Source: Arthrobacter sp. zg-Y1110
GTDB lineage: Bacteria; Actinomycetota; Actinomycetes; Actinomycetales; Micrococcaceae
Direction: 5' to 3'
NCBI RefSeq assembly: GCF_025244865.1
Contig: NZ_CP104272.1
Span: 2,108,001 to 2,172,000 of the forward strand
Length of the DNA stretch: 64,000 nt
The notes under the pieces were generated by a model. That model saw nothing but the letters and a program-made list of their open reading frames with translations, was not told the origin of the DNA and made no database searches. Made by a program: the position numbers and the translations under genes. Position 1 is the first letter of the stretch, and every line of letters starts with the position of its first letter. Below are positions 24,632-34,488 of this stretch, one piece after another.

Positions 24632-26175
24632 GAGGCAATGTTACCGAGCACTGCACGGACGTCCGCGAAGGATTGGCGGCGGAGGAACTCGCCGTTGGCC
24701 CAGACGGGCTGCAGCAGGGAGGCCTCTTCCTGCTCGGGGGTGGCCTTCTCGATGAGGACCAGTTCGCCGTCGTCGTTCCGGGTGACGGCCAGGCGGCCGG
24801 TGGCGGAACGCTTGGAACCGAAGCCCTTGGCGGTGATCGGATCCTTGAACACGTTGCGGGGCTGGCCGTTGACCTCAATGTAGGTGACCTTGATGGCCGA
24901 GGAGAACGTGTCCCGGGTGACGTACTGGTAGGTGAACGAACCGGCGCCGAGCACGACATTCTCCGAGGCGTAGCCCGCTTTCTCCAGGCGTGCAGTGATG
25001 TCTGCGGCACGCTCGGGGGTGATGGAGTCGCCGTACATAACGCGCACGTTGTTCAGGACCTTGTAGCCGGCGTCGTTACGGGTGGAGCCGAACTCGGCTT
25101 CCAGGAGGGCGACGACGCCGAAGTAGGCCGGGTCCTCTGCCATCGACGGTGCCGTGTCGGGGGCGACGGCGCCGGGGCGGGTGGAGGAGCCGCAGACGAT
25201 GTCGGCCGGGTCTCCGGAATCGGGACGGATGACGACGTTGCCGTCGCGCGAGGTGATGATGTCCTTGAGTCCGGGCAGGATGCCCTGCAGTACGTGCCAC
25301 AGGTCGTACCCGTCGGAAACCAGCGAAATGTTGCCGGTGGGGTTGACCTCCAGGATGTGGCGGAAGGTTTCCGCTTCTCCGTCCTGGCCGCCGGCGCACA
25401 TCACGGCGTGCTCGCTGGCGGGGATGGAGCCGAGGATCTGGCCGTTGTCCGTGCCGAAGGAGGAGTTGTAGTAGCGGCGGATGAAGTCGGCCGAACCGAG
25501 GGAGTCCGAGCCCTTGAAGGAGAGCAGGTGGCCGGCGCCGGAAGCGGCGGCAGCTTCGACACCGGGCATGCCCCGGAAGGAGAAGTCGTGGAGCTGCCAG
25601 TCCACATAGCCGGCGTCCGTGCCGGTCTTCGCGGCGGCGGTGTCGAGGATGCCGCGGTACTTGTCGGCAATGGTCGCCGCGGTGGAGGGCTGCCAGATGG
25701 AGGCGCTGAGCGCCGTCTCGATGTAGTTGACCAGCCAGAAGAACTCCGGCTCGGTGGATTCGACGGTGACCGAGGGGACCTGCAGGGGCACCCGGGTTCC
25801 CTCGGGCACGGCACGGAAGATCAGCGGCAGGTAGCCGCGGCGGTGCAGGGACCGGATGTGGTCGGTGCCTACGGTGTTGGGGCCGAGGATGTCGTTGAGG
25901 CCGGCCTGGTATTCGGCCACGGCGTCGTCTTCATCGGCGGCGAAGAACGGGGCGAAGGCTTCAATGCAGAACTTCTGCAGGAAGGCCTGCAGGCCGAAGT
26001 GCACCACGTGGTCCACGCCCTCGATCCGGGAGCCGCGGTTGGTGAAGTTGGAGAGAACCTTTGTGGTGCCCCGGGGGTACATGTGGATGTGGCCGAGCTT
26101 GTACGCGTCCGTCTGGAACAGGGCTGCGGTGATGCTGGCGGTGGTCAGGGCGATCGGTGCTGCTGTCGTGGTCAT
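24628..26175 (-). CDS. nadV: Nicotinamide phosphoribosyltransferase
   Basis: 515 residues of the NAMPT/NadV family, making NMN from nicotinamide and PRPP. Family segments are visible: FQTDAYKLGHIHMYPRGTT near the N-terminus, VDWQLHDFSFRGM, and NPTGNISLVSDGYDLWH with VVIRPDSGDPADI for phosphate and ribose binding. It lies between a PRPP synthetase-like gene (10 bases upstream) and a NUDIX-like regulator (4-base overlap), a typical salvage operon in which the neighbour supplies the co-substrate. Confidence 0.92.
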   Translation of the reverse strand: MTTTAAPIALTTASITAALFQTDAYKLGHIHMYPRGTTKVLSNFTNRGSRIEGVDHVVHFGLQAFLQKFCIEAFAPFFAADEDDAVAEYQAGLNDILGPNTVGTDHIRSLHRRGYLPLIFRAVPEGTRVPLQVPSVTVESTEPEFFWLVNYIETALSASIWQPSTAATIADKYRGILDTAAAKTGTDAGYVDWQLHDFSFRGMPGVEAAAASGAGHLLSFKGSDSLGSADFIRRYYNSSFGTDNGQILGSIPASEHAVMCAGGQDGEAETFRHILEVNPTGNISLVSDGYDLWHVLQGILPGLKDIITSRDGNVVIRPDSGDPADIVCGSSTRPGAVAPDTAPSMAEDPAYFGVVALLEAEFGSTRNDAGYKVLNNVRVMYGDSITPERAADITARLEKAGYASENVVLGAGSFTYQYVTRDTFSSAIKVTYIEVNGQPRNVFKDPITAKGFGSKRSATGRLAVTRNDDGELVLIEKATPEQEEASLLQPVWANGEFLRRQSFADVRAVLGNIAS

Positions 26176-26185
26176 GGCCGGTTCC

Positions 26186-27001
26186 TTAGATGAGGTGGGA
26201 GATCAGGGGCGTGATGGAAGCGGCGACTGCCGGGTTGGCGGCGCCGGGGTGTGAATCCGTGGTGTAGATGGAGCCGTAGGCCTGCCGCAGCTGGGCTGCC
26301 TTGCCGGAGAACACTCCGTGGCTGACCCATAGGTCCAGGCGGTCCGGCCCGAGCCCCGTGGCGGCTGCCAGGCCCATGAAGGTTCCGCCGCCGTCGCAGA
26401 TGTCGTCGACCACCAGGAAGCGTCCGTCGTCGGGCAGTTCCTCGCAGGTGAACCCGGACAGCTTGCCGGTGGCAAAGTCCCGGTGCTTCTCGGCGGAGTA
26501 GAGCGGAAGTCCGAGGGCTGCGGCGGCTCGGGCGGTGCGTTCCTTCGCCCCGGCGTCCGGGCAGATGACGCCGGCATACTCCCCCGCCTTGTTCCGCAGG
26601 ACCTGGGCGATGACGGCGGAGGAATCCACGACGCGCAGGTTGCGGACCAGGGCCGGCATGACGGGCGAGTGCGGGTCGAAGCAGACCACTTCGTCGGCGT
26701 TCATGGCGTTGATGAGGTTGGCGTAGACCTTGGCACCGAAGGGGTTGCCGCGGTCCTGGCGGGCTCCGGGCAGGTACGGAATGAGGGCCTGGACCTTGTG
26801 GCCGCCCTGGTGGGCGTAGTCGATCCACATGGCTGCGGTTATGTACTCGTTGGCGTCGGCGCCGGTCAGATAGAAGTACAGCGGGGTTTCCTCCGGGCTG
26901 CCTGCGACCTTGAGGTGGGCCTCCCCGGCAGGGAAGGACATCGGCGTCGCTGCCGAGTGGACGGTGTATCCCTGCGGGACTGTGGCGTATGCGGTGAACA
27001 T
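26186..27001 (-). CDS. prs: Ribose-phosphate pyrophosphokinase-like protein
   Basis: 271 residues, shorter than housekeeping Prs (about 315-330). The PRPP loop is VVDDICDGGGTF, the ATP-side segment is YLPGARQDRGNPFGAKVYAN, and VICPDAGAKERT matches the ribose-phosphate region. It should make PRPP for the adjacent NadV. This short version linked to nadV is known from other bacteria; the main prs gene is presumably elsewhere. First gene of the operon; TAGGCT lies shortly before the ATG. Confidence 0.85.
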   Translation of the reverse strand: MFTAYATVPQGYTVHSAATPMSFPAGEAHLKVAGSPEETPLYFYLTGADANEYITAAMWIDYAHQGGHKVQALIPYLPGARQDRGNPFGAKVYANLINAMNADEVVCFDPHSPVMPALVRNLRVVDSSAVIAQVLRNKAGEYAGVICPDAGAKERTARAAAALGLPLYSAEKHRDFATGKLSGFTCEELPDDGRFLVVDDICDGGGTFMGLAAATGLGPDRLDLWVSHGVFSGKAAQLRQAYGSIYTTDSHPGAANPAVAASITPLISHLI

Positions 27002-27035
27002 GCTGCCAGCCTACACCGCTTTTTCGTCAATGGAA

Positions 27036-27054
27036 GTTTATTGGTGCAATAAAC
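27036..27054. promoter_or_regulatory. Perfect 19-bp palindrome upstream of prs-nadV
   Basis: GTTTATTGGTGCAATAAAC has two perfect 8-base arms around GTG and lies 35 bases before the prs start codon. It is the likely operator for the NUDIX-like regulator encoded at the end of the operon. It does not contain the GT-N7-AC core of typical NrtR sites. Confidence 0.7.
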
Positions 27055-27087
27055 GTACTGTTACGAATAATGAACAATGGGTGCGGG

Positions 27088-27564
27088 CTACCCGGTCGCT
27101 GGGCTGACGAAACGGCCGCCCAACTCCTCGGCGAGAGCGGCGGTTTGGTCCGGCCCCGGCATCTGCCCCTCACGGCCCGGCAGGACCAGCACGTGCCAGT
27201 TGCTGCCTTCGGCGAAGTACGGGAGCGGGTTTTCGGCGGCGTTCAGCAGTTCGGACGCCTTGGTCCGGTCCGCCTCGTTCTCGTAGCGGACTATTTCGAC
27301 GGTGTCGGTGCACATCCGATACTCGGGAAGATATCCGTCTATCTGCATCGTGACAGGCTCCGCTGTGGTGCCGGGGTCGCAGTCCAGGACGCCGACGACG
27401 GCGTCGTACACTTCGTTGACCGACCCGAAAGAGGAAAGAGTTCCCTCGACGGTGCGGCCGGCCGGAGCGGCCTGCTCGTCCGCGCTCGACGACCCGGCGT
27501 CCGTGCAGGCAGAAAGCAGCAGCACCGTCGCTGCTGCGGCTGCGAGTTCCTTTACTTTGCGCAT
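27088..27564 (-). CDS. Small lipoprotein
   Basis: 158 residues with a lipoprotein signal: basic start MRKVKELAAAAATVLLLSAC, Cys being the lipidated residue. The mature part has two further cysteines (VLDCDPG and MCTDTVEI) that may pair. Function unknown. The start at 27564 is chosen because the signal peptide begins there; 17 upstream codons lack signal character. It follows the ABC-2 permease by 51 bases on the same strand and may be part of that system. Confidence 0.75.
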   Translation of the reverse strand: MRKVKELAAAAATVLLLSACTDAGSSSADEQAAPAGRTVEGTLSSFGSVNEVYDAVVGVLDCDPGTTAEPVTMQIDGYLPEYRMCTDTVEIVRYENEADRTKASELLNAAENPLPYFAEGSNWHVLVLPGREGQMPGPDQTAALAEELGGRFVSPATG

Positions 27565-27615
27565 TGGCGTCCACCCCGTCGTTTTGGTGGGGACATCATT
27601 GCACAGGCCTGCCAA

Positions 27616-28406
27616 TCACGTGCCGATGTCCCTCCGGGTAAGCGCGAAGGCAGCGAGCAGCACCAGCAGCGCACTTGTTCCATACAGTGCACCGAGCCCG
27701 GCCCAATCGGCCCCGTTGCCGAGCGGGCTGCCGCCGAAGGCCCAGTGATAGGGCGTCCAGGAGTGAAGGTAGTCCAGGTCCGGATTCTGGTTGGCCACCG
27801 CATTGAGAGCGTACCCGCCGACGGCGACCGCAACGGCCGCGGTGAGCGCCCAGACGCGGCGGCCGGTAAAGGCTCCCGCAGCAAGGGCGACGGACGCAGT
27901 CAGCAGCGCCAGTCCGATGAGCGCCGCACACCCGGCCCAGACATGGGAAGGAATGAGACCGAGTTGTGCGGGGCGGTTGAAAACCAGCACGGCCAGGCCC
28001 GCGAAAAGGCCGAGCAGCAGCAGACGGGCAGCAATGGCGGCGCTGCGCTCCAGCACGAGCTGGACCCGGCCGACCGCGTGGGCCAGCACGAGTTCCAGCG
28101 TCCCGCTCTCCTCGTCGCCGGCAATCGCCCGGGTTCCCCAGGAAATGGCGGCGATGGTGAAGAGGGCGAACCCGATGAGGCCGAAGAACGTCGACTGGGT
28201 ATAACCGGCGCCGGTGGTCAGCTCGTCATAGCCCAGTGCGGATATGAGTTCGGGCGGCAGGCTCTGCAGGAGATCCTGGAAAGCCTGACCGGCCAGGGAT
28301 GGATAGAGGGGCAGGTACAGACTCAGGACAGCCAGGATACCCGCCGCCCATCCCAGAAGCGGACGCCATGACGCGGCGAGTGAACGGGTGAACAAGGGGA
28401 GGCGGC

Positions 28407-28410
<4 letters not shown>
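27616..28410 (-). CDS. ABC-2 type transporter permease
   Basis: 264 residues with six likely membrane helices (for example LLGWAAGILAVLSLYLPLY, FGLIGFALFTIAAISWG, AALIGLALLTASVALAAG and SALLVLLAAFAL at the end). The segment GTRAIAGDEESGTLELVLAHA is a hallmark of ABC-2 permeases. It overlaps the ATPase gene by 4 bases. The substrate is unknown; antibiotic or lipid export is common for this type. Confidence 0.88.
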
Positions 28411-29375
<965 letters not shown>

Positions 29376-29658
29376 GCGGTCAGGCTACGCGCCTGCAGCG
29401 GGTGTCGGGTAGGCGGCGGCACCGGTCGCCGGGGCGGGCCAGGAGGCAACGCAGGATCCATGCTTGAACCATTGACAAATTCAATAATAGTTGGTCAACT
29501 GTGACGCACGCCACAACCTTAGCTGAGTCGTCCGGCAATAGGCGACACATTTGTAATCGTTCGATCAGGAAAGTGTCGCTTAGTTCCCCCCTTGATGGGC
29601 AATGCCGGCCAGCAACGGGCGAAACTTCCAGACGCAATCAGAGGAGTCAGAGCTGACT
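29376..29658 (+). promoter_or_regulatory. Divergent promoter/leader region before the phn-type operon
   Basis: The 283 bases hold a TTGACA -35-like box (29472-29477), a perfect inverted repeat AGTTG-GT-CAACT (29489-29500), and further down a stem formed by GCGACAC (about 29541-29547) and GTGTCGC (about 29573-29579) in the probable leader. A GAGGAG ribosome site precedes the lipoprotein start. The small palindrome is a candidate operator. The exact -10 is not clear. Confidence 0.45.
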
Positions 29659-30663
29659 ATGAACCAAAACACCAAGGCCTTTGCCGCCCTAGCCGTCGCC
29701 AGTCTCCTGCTCAGTGCCTGCGGAGCCAGCCCCAACGCCAGACCCGCCGGCAACAACAACTCAGACGGTGCTTCCAGCGATGCACCGCAGTCGCTCGTTT
29801 TCGCGGTTGTACCCACCGATGACAGCAAAGAGCTCGAGGACAGCTTCAAACCAATCGTTGCGGCAATCGAAAAGGAAACCGGGCTCCCCACCAGCATCGA
29901 GGCCGTGAGCAGCAATGCCGGGGTCATCGAAGCGCAGGCTGCGGAGCGCGTAGACGTGGCCACCTATGGAGCATTCTCCTACTACCTTGCCCAGAATGTC
30001 GCGGACGTCACGCCGGTTGCCATGGACCAGCGGACTCCGGCAGCCGGATCCGGTGCAGTCCAATCCCTGGGCGTCGTCGCTGCCGGTTCGGACATCAAAA
30101 CGCTTGAGGATGTCCAGGGGAAGGACGTCTGTTTCACCGATCCTGCGTCCAGCACCGGCTATCTGGCTGCAGCAGCAGGATTGATAAGCATCGGCTTGGA
30201 TCCCAAGAGCGACATTAATCCGATTTTCGCAGGTTCCCATGACGTTGCAGTGACGCAGATGCTTGCCGGTGACTGCGATGTCGCTTTTGTTGCCGGCACT
30301 TTCATCACGGACATTCTTCCGGCTCGAGGAGTAATTAAGGACGGAGACGTCGAGACCCTGTGGACCTCCCCGGATATTCCAGGAACTCCCATGGTTATCG
30401 GCAACTGGCTGCCGGAAGATCTGCGCACCAAAATCAGCAATGCGGTGCTCAAATACAATGCCGTAACCGCCGCTGAAGCGGGTCTTTGCCCCGACGACCA
30501 ACGCGAGGCGCAGCCGTCGTGGGGCGAGGAGTATGCCGGCAAGATGGCCTGTGAATGGGGCGGTACCGGGGCCTTCGCCTTTGAACCTGCCACCGATGAG
30601 GACTTCGCGACCATCCGTGAAATCTGCGAAACCACCCAGGCAGAAGTCTGCCGGAACGAATAG
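29659..30663 (+). CDS. PhnD-type ABC transporter substrate-binding lipoprotein
   Basis: 334 residues. Lipoprotein signal LAVASLLLSAC with Cys21 as lipidation site, then a Ser/Asn-rich linker. The mature protein follows the phosphate/phosphonate periplasmic-binding pattern: LVFAVVPTDDSKELEDSFKP at the N-terminus, then ATYGAFSYYLA, and the ligand-binding loop FTDPASSTGYLAAA corresponding to the PxSTSG-type loop of PhnD. Family members bind phosphonates, phosphite or phosphate; the ligand here is unproven. First gene of an operon with phnC-like, phnE-like, P450 and paaX-like genes. Confidence 0.85.
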   Translation: MNQNTKAFAALAVASLLLSACGASPNARPAGNNNSDGASSDAPQSLVFAVVPTDDSKELEDSFKPIVAAIEKETGLPTSIEAVSSNAGVIEAQAAERVDVATYGAFSYYLAQNVADVTPVAMDQRTPAAGSGAVQSLGVVAAGSDIKTLEDVQGKDVCFTDPASSTGYLAAAAGLISIGLDPKSDINPIFAGSHDVAVTQMLAGDCDVAFVAGTFITDILPARGVIKDGDVETLWTSPDIPGTPMVIGNWLPEDLRTKISNAVLKYNAVTAAEAGLCPDDQREAQPSWGEEYAGKMACEWGGTGAFAFEPATDEDFATIREICETTQAEVCRNE

Positions 30664-30680
30664 CCGGTAAGGAAGAAGCA

Positions 30681-31511
30681 ATGCCTGCTCCCCTGCCCCC
30701 GCCTGAGTCAGGACATCACACCGTGGCCCCCCAGTCCCCGAACGACACCAACACCGCCCCCAGTCTGCTCCTCACGGATCTAAGCATGAGCTTCGGGGCC
30801 AAGACCGTCCTCCGAGAGGTAAACCTGGATGTGCATCCGGGGCAGTTTGTCGCCCTCGTCGGACCCTCCGGCGCCGGCAAGTCCACGCTTCTCCGGCTGA
30901 TCAACGGCAGCCATAGCCCCACCGGGGGCAGTGTGACCGTCTTAGGCGTAAACCCGGCCACGTGCGGCCGAAAGAACCTGCGGAAGCTGCGGACGCGCGT
31001 CGGCTTTGTTTTTCAGCAATTCGGCTTGGTGGGCCGCCTCAGCGCAATGGAAAACGTGCTGATGGGGGCTTTGGGATCGCTCAAGATGCCCCGCTACGGG
31101 ATTTCAACCTATCCCCGGCCGCTGCGGGAGAAAGCAGTAGCGAACCTGGAACGGGTTGGCTTGGCCGATCAGAGGTTCCAACGCTGTGACACGCTTTCGG
31201 GCGGGCAGCAGCAGCGGGTAGCCATAGCGCGGACACTGATGCAGGATGCCCGCATTGTCCTCGCCGACGAGCCGGTGGCGTCGCTGGACCCCAGTGCCAG
31301 CCTCTCGGTCCTGAACACCCTGAAGAAGGTCAGTGCAGAGGACGGATTTACGGTTATTTGTTCCCTGCATCAGGTTGACCTCGCCCTGCAGGTATCAGAC
31401 CGGGTGGTGGCGGTCCGTGACGGCTCCCTCATCCTCGACACCCCCACCCCGGCTACCTCGGAGGCTGCTGTCCGCGCCATTTACGAGAAGGCGAAAGGCC
31501 GCACTGCATGA
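30681..31511 (+). CDS. PhnC-type ABC importer ATPase
   Basis: 276 residues. Walker A GPSGAGKSTLLRLI, signature LSGGQQQRVAIARTL, Walker B RIVLADEPVASLDP and switch His ICSLHQVDLA are intact. The HQVDLA segment and the block VGFVFQQFGLVGRLSAMENV are typical of PhnC. AAGGAAGAA lies before the ATG, 17 bases after the binding-protein stop. Its stop overlaps the permease start by 4 bases. Confidence 0.9.
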   Translation: MPAPLPPPESGHHTVAPQSPNDTNTAPSLLLTDLSMSFGAKTVLREVNLDVHPGQFVALVGPSGAGKSTLLRLINGSHSPTGGSVTVLGVNPATCGRKNLRKLRTRVGFVFQQFGLVGRLSAMENVLMGALGSLKMPRYGISTYPRPLREKAVANLERVGLADQRFQRCDTLSGGQQQRVAIARTLMQDARIVLADEPVASLDPSASLSVLNTLKKVSAEDGFTVICSLHQVDLALQVSDRVVAVRDGSLILDTPTPATSEAAVRAIYEKAKGRTA

Positions 31512-33196
31512 GTGCCTCCACGGACAGTATCGACGAAGCCGGCCGGGCAGTGGCGGGGGCGGAACGGCAGTTCGACCCCGGGAGCAACGGCACACCGAAG
31601 CCAACCCCCGGCGGGCGACCGCGCGTATCCGCAGCGACGCTCGGCATTCCGCTGGCTTACCTCGCTGTGACGGTCTTCGGCATCTGGTGGATCGACATCC
31701 GCCCTGCCGCGGTGGCCGCTGGACTCGGGGACATCGGCCGGCTGCTTCAAAGGATGGTTCCTCCCACCACGGGTCCCGTACCGGCTCTCCTGACCCTGCT
31801 GCTTGAAACACTTTGGATCGCCCTGGCTGGAACGGGGCTGGCGGCAATCGCGTCGGTTTTCCTGGCAGCGGCGGCATCACGGCACTTCACTGGCCCTCGG
31901 GCAGTCCGGTGGTTTGCCCAAGGCATCATTATCGTCACCAGAGCCGTCCCGTCACTGATCTTTGCCATCCTCTTCGTCCGTATTTTCGGTCTGGGACCGC
32001 TCGCCGGCGCACTGGCCATCGCGTTCCATTCCGTCGGCATGATCGGAAAGATGATGTCCGACGTCTTTGAAGAACAAACTCCGGCTCCGCATGAAGCAAT
32101 TGCCGCCGTCGGCGCGAACCGCATGCAGAACTTTGTTTCCACCACGCTGACACGAGCCCTGCCGGCCGCTGCATCGCTAGTGATTTACCGCCTGGACATC
32201 AATGTCCGTGCCTCTGCCGTACTCGGGCTGGTCGGGGCCGGCGGTATCGGTGTTGCGCTGCAGACTGCCATCGGGTCCCTGAATTACCGCAGGGCAGCGG
32301 GCATCATCCTGGCCATCGTCGTCCTCCTCCTGATCCTTGAACTGATTGCCTACCTCGTTCAGCGTGCGGTGGCCGAGCACGCAGATGAACACACCGAGTC
32401 CCGGCTCTTTGCAGCCGGCAAAACAGCGGCCACGCCGGGATGGAACCGGTCAAGGCTGCTGCGCACCGGCGCCGGCGCGGCGGCCGCCTGCCTTTTCCTC
32501 TTCTCGCTGGGTCAGCTTTCCGTGAATCCTGCCCGGTTGGGACAGGCCTGGGGCAACGCCACTGCCCTACTCGCCGGTTTTGTCCCTCCCGTATTCACCC
32601 AGGACATCCTGCTTGGGATCTTCGAAAGCGTCATCATGGCGTTCACTGCCACGTTTTTCGGAGTGCTGATCGGCCTCGTTATCGCCGTACTGTCCACCCG
32701 GCATTTGGTGCGCTTCGCCCCGCTGGCATTTGCATTGCGCGGCCTGGTGGTTTTCGTCCGGGGCATCCCCGACATTATCTACGCCCTGATTTTCGTTGCC
32801 GCTTTGGGACTTGGACCGTTCGCCGGTTTCCTGGCTCTGACGATCTCCTGCACGGCTTTGGCGTCCAAGTTCTTCACGGATTCCCTGCATAACGTTGACC
32901 CTGCACCGCTAAGGGCCCTTGAGGCGACGGGAGCGAACCGGGTTCAGGTGTTCGTCAGCGGGGTCTGGCCGCAGTTTGTTCCCAGTTTCATTGGAAACAG
33001 CCTCTTTACTTCGGACCTGGCCCTGCGCGAGTCAGCCGTGCTGGGAATCGTTGGTGCCGGTGGCGTGGGTTTCCTGCTGGACGAATCCGTGGCGACCCTG
33101 CACTACCAGCAGACAGCCGGCATCCTTATCGGCCTCATTGTTGTGGTCATCGCTCTTGAATCGGTGGCCCGCTGGGCCCGCAGAAAGGTTATCTAA
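31508..33196 (+). CDS. PhnE-PhnE fused ABC importer permease
   Basis: 562 residues, twice the usual PhnE length (about 270). Two complete binding-protein-dependent permease domains are joined: about 95-290 and 360-555. Each has the EAA-type loop: EAIAAVGANRMQNF in the first, RALEATGANRVQVF in the second, and each ends with a VLGLVGAGGIG or VLGIVGAGGVG motif. A single chain would therefore form the whole membrane channel. The N-terminal 40 residues are cytoplasmic and Pro/Gly-rich. Its stop TAA shares bases with the P450 start (TAATG). Confidence 0.92.
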   Translation: MSASTDSIDEAGRAVAGAERQFDPGSNGTPKPTPGGRPRVSAATLGIPLAYLAVTVFGIWWIDIRPAAVAAGLGDIGRLLQRMVPPTTGPVPALLTLLLETLWIALAGTGLAAIASVFLAAAASRHFTGPRAVRWFAQGIIIVTRAVPSLIFAILFVRIFGLGPLAGALAIAFHSVGMIGKMMSDVFEEQTPAPHEAIAAVGANRMQNFVSTTLTRALPAAASLVIYRLDINVRASAVLGLVGAGGIGVALQTAIGSLNYRRAAGIILAIVVLLLILELIAYLVQRAVAEHADEHTESRLFAAGKTAATPGWNRSRLLRTGAGAAAACLFLFSLGQLSVNPARLGQAWGNATALLAGFVPPVFTQDILLGIFESVIMAFTATFFGVLIGLVIAVLSTRHLVRFAPLAFALRGLVVFVRGIPDIIYALIFVAALGLGPFAGFLALTISCTALASKFFTDSLHNVDPAPLRALEATGANRVQVFVSGVWPQFVPSFIGNSLFTSDLALRESAVLGIVGAGGVGFLLDESVATLHYQQTAGILIGLIVVVIALESVARWARRKVI

Positions 33197-34476
33197 TGTC
33201 CCCATGCCCTTATGGCAACGCTTCGCCGGCCTCGGCCGGCGCCCCCGCATCCGGGGGACGCGCCGCGGAGTGGTCTCCCGCCATGGACGAGACGTTCGGC
33301 AGTGCCCACCAGGATTACGCAGAGCTGCGCCGAAGCAATCCCTTCCCGTGGAGCGATGACTTCGGCGGCTTCTGGTCGGCAACAACCTACGAGGATATTG
33401 TCCGCATTACGCAGGACGATGAACTTTTCATCACCTCCGTGCAGAACGTGGTTCCTCATGTCCCCAGATCCTCCCGCAGGCCTCCCCTGCATTTCGATCC
33501 GCCGGAACACACCGCTTACCGTGAAGCAATTGACCCCGTCCTGCGCCGTTCAGTGGTCCGGGAGCACGAAGAAGCCTTTCGAGCGAGTGCACGGGAGCTG
33601 GTGCAGTCGCTCTTCCTCAGCGACGACGCCGACGGCGTCCGGGATTTTGCAGCCCCCTATGTCATGGACTGCTTCGCCGCTTTCCTGGCCGTGCCGGCCT
33701 CCCTCGCCCGGCGTATCCGGGACATCGGAGTCCGATACTCCTTCGCCATCCAGGACATGGATGACGACGTCATCGGGCAATGCAGTACTGAGCTCTACAC
33801 GATAGCGGAGCAGGTGTACCGGGAGCGGGTGGAAGCCGGCGCCGACCCAGAGCGGGACCTCGTCTCCAGTCTTCACCAGGCTGCCCTGAATCCGGAGAAC
33901 CATATCAGCGAGCGGACAGCAATAGCCACGATCCGGCAGATGATCGTAGCCGGCATGGGCGCACCACAGGCCGTTCTCGGCAGCTGTCTGGTGCATCTTG
34001 CACAGGACCAGGTCCTTCAGCAGCATCTGCGGGAGCACCCGGAAGACCTTGCTCCTGCCATAGAAGAGTTCCTCCGGCTCCACGCCCCCTACCGGGTCTT
34101 CGCGAGAACAGCCAGCCGAGACACGGAAGTCCACGGGCGGCCGGTCCGCGAAGGCGAGCCCATTGCCCTCATTTTCCCGTCCGGGAACAGGGATGAAGGG
34201 GTCTTTGCGAGTCCGGACGATTTTGTGCTGCGGAGACCGAACAACTCGCATTTGGCCTTTGGGCGCGGTGCGCACAAGTGTCCCGCGGCAACCATGGGAC
34301 GGCTGGAACTGCTCATCGCATTGGAGGTGCTTCTCGAACACACGGAGGCCTTTGAACTGGCGGGTGATGTCGTGATGATGAACTGGCTGGAGTACGGACC
34401 CCGAGCCGTCCCGCTTCGACTGCGGGTCACACCGGACACGGGCAACGCCGACGCTTCCAGCGGGCCGGGCGAATGA
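33196..34476 (+). CDS. Cytochrome P450
   Basis: 426 residues. Heme motif FGRGAHKCPA with Cys362 as iron ligand; ExxR motif E291-FL-R294 in the K-helix; HFDPPEHTAYRE in the C-helix. The I-helix reads IVAGMGAPQAV (250-260), so the usual acid-alcohol pair (AGxDT) is Gly255-Ala256. Such P450s often need substrate-assisted oxygen activation or use peroxide. No ferredoxin or reductase gene is adjacent. The TAATG overlap with the permease shows strict coupling, so it likely oxidises the imported compound or a product of it. Confidence 0.92.
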   Translation: MSPCPYGNASPASAGAPASGGRAAEWSPAMDETFGSAHQDYAELRRSNPFPWSDDFGGFWSATTYEDIVRITQDDELFITSVQNVVPHVPRSSRRPPLHFDPPEHTAYREAIDPVLRRSVVREHEEAFRASARELVQSLFLSDDADGVRDFAAPYVMDCFAAFLAVPASLARRIRDIGVRYSFAIQDMDDDVIGQCSTELYTIAEQVYRERVEAGADPERDLVSSLHQAALNPENHISERTAIATIRQMIVAGMGAPQAVLGSCLVHLAQDQVLQQHLREHPEDLAPAIEEFLRLHAPYRVFARTASRDTEVHGRPVREGEPIALIFPSGNRDEGVFASPDDFVLRRPNNSHLAFGRGAHKCPAATMGRLELLIALEVLLEHTEAFELAGDVVMMNWLEYGPRAVPLRLRVTPDTGNADASSGPGE

Positions 34477-34488
34477 CAGAATCGTCCC

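Noticed and set aside
27036..27054. Classical NrtR operator with GT-N7-AC core
   Set aside because: The palindrome is perfect but the bases at the core positions are different, so it is listed only as an operator for the adjacent degenerate NUDIX regulator.
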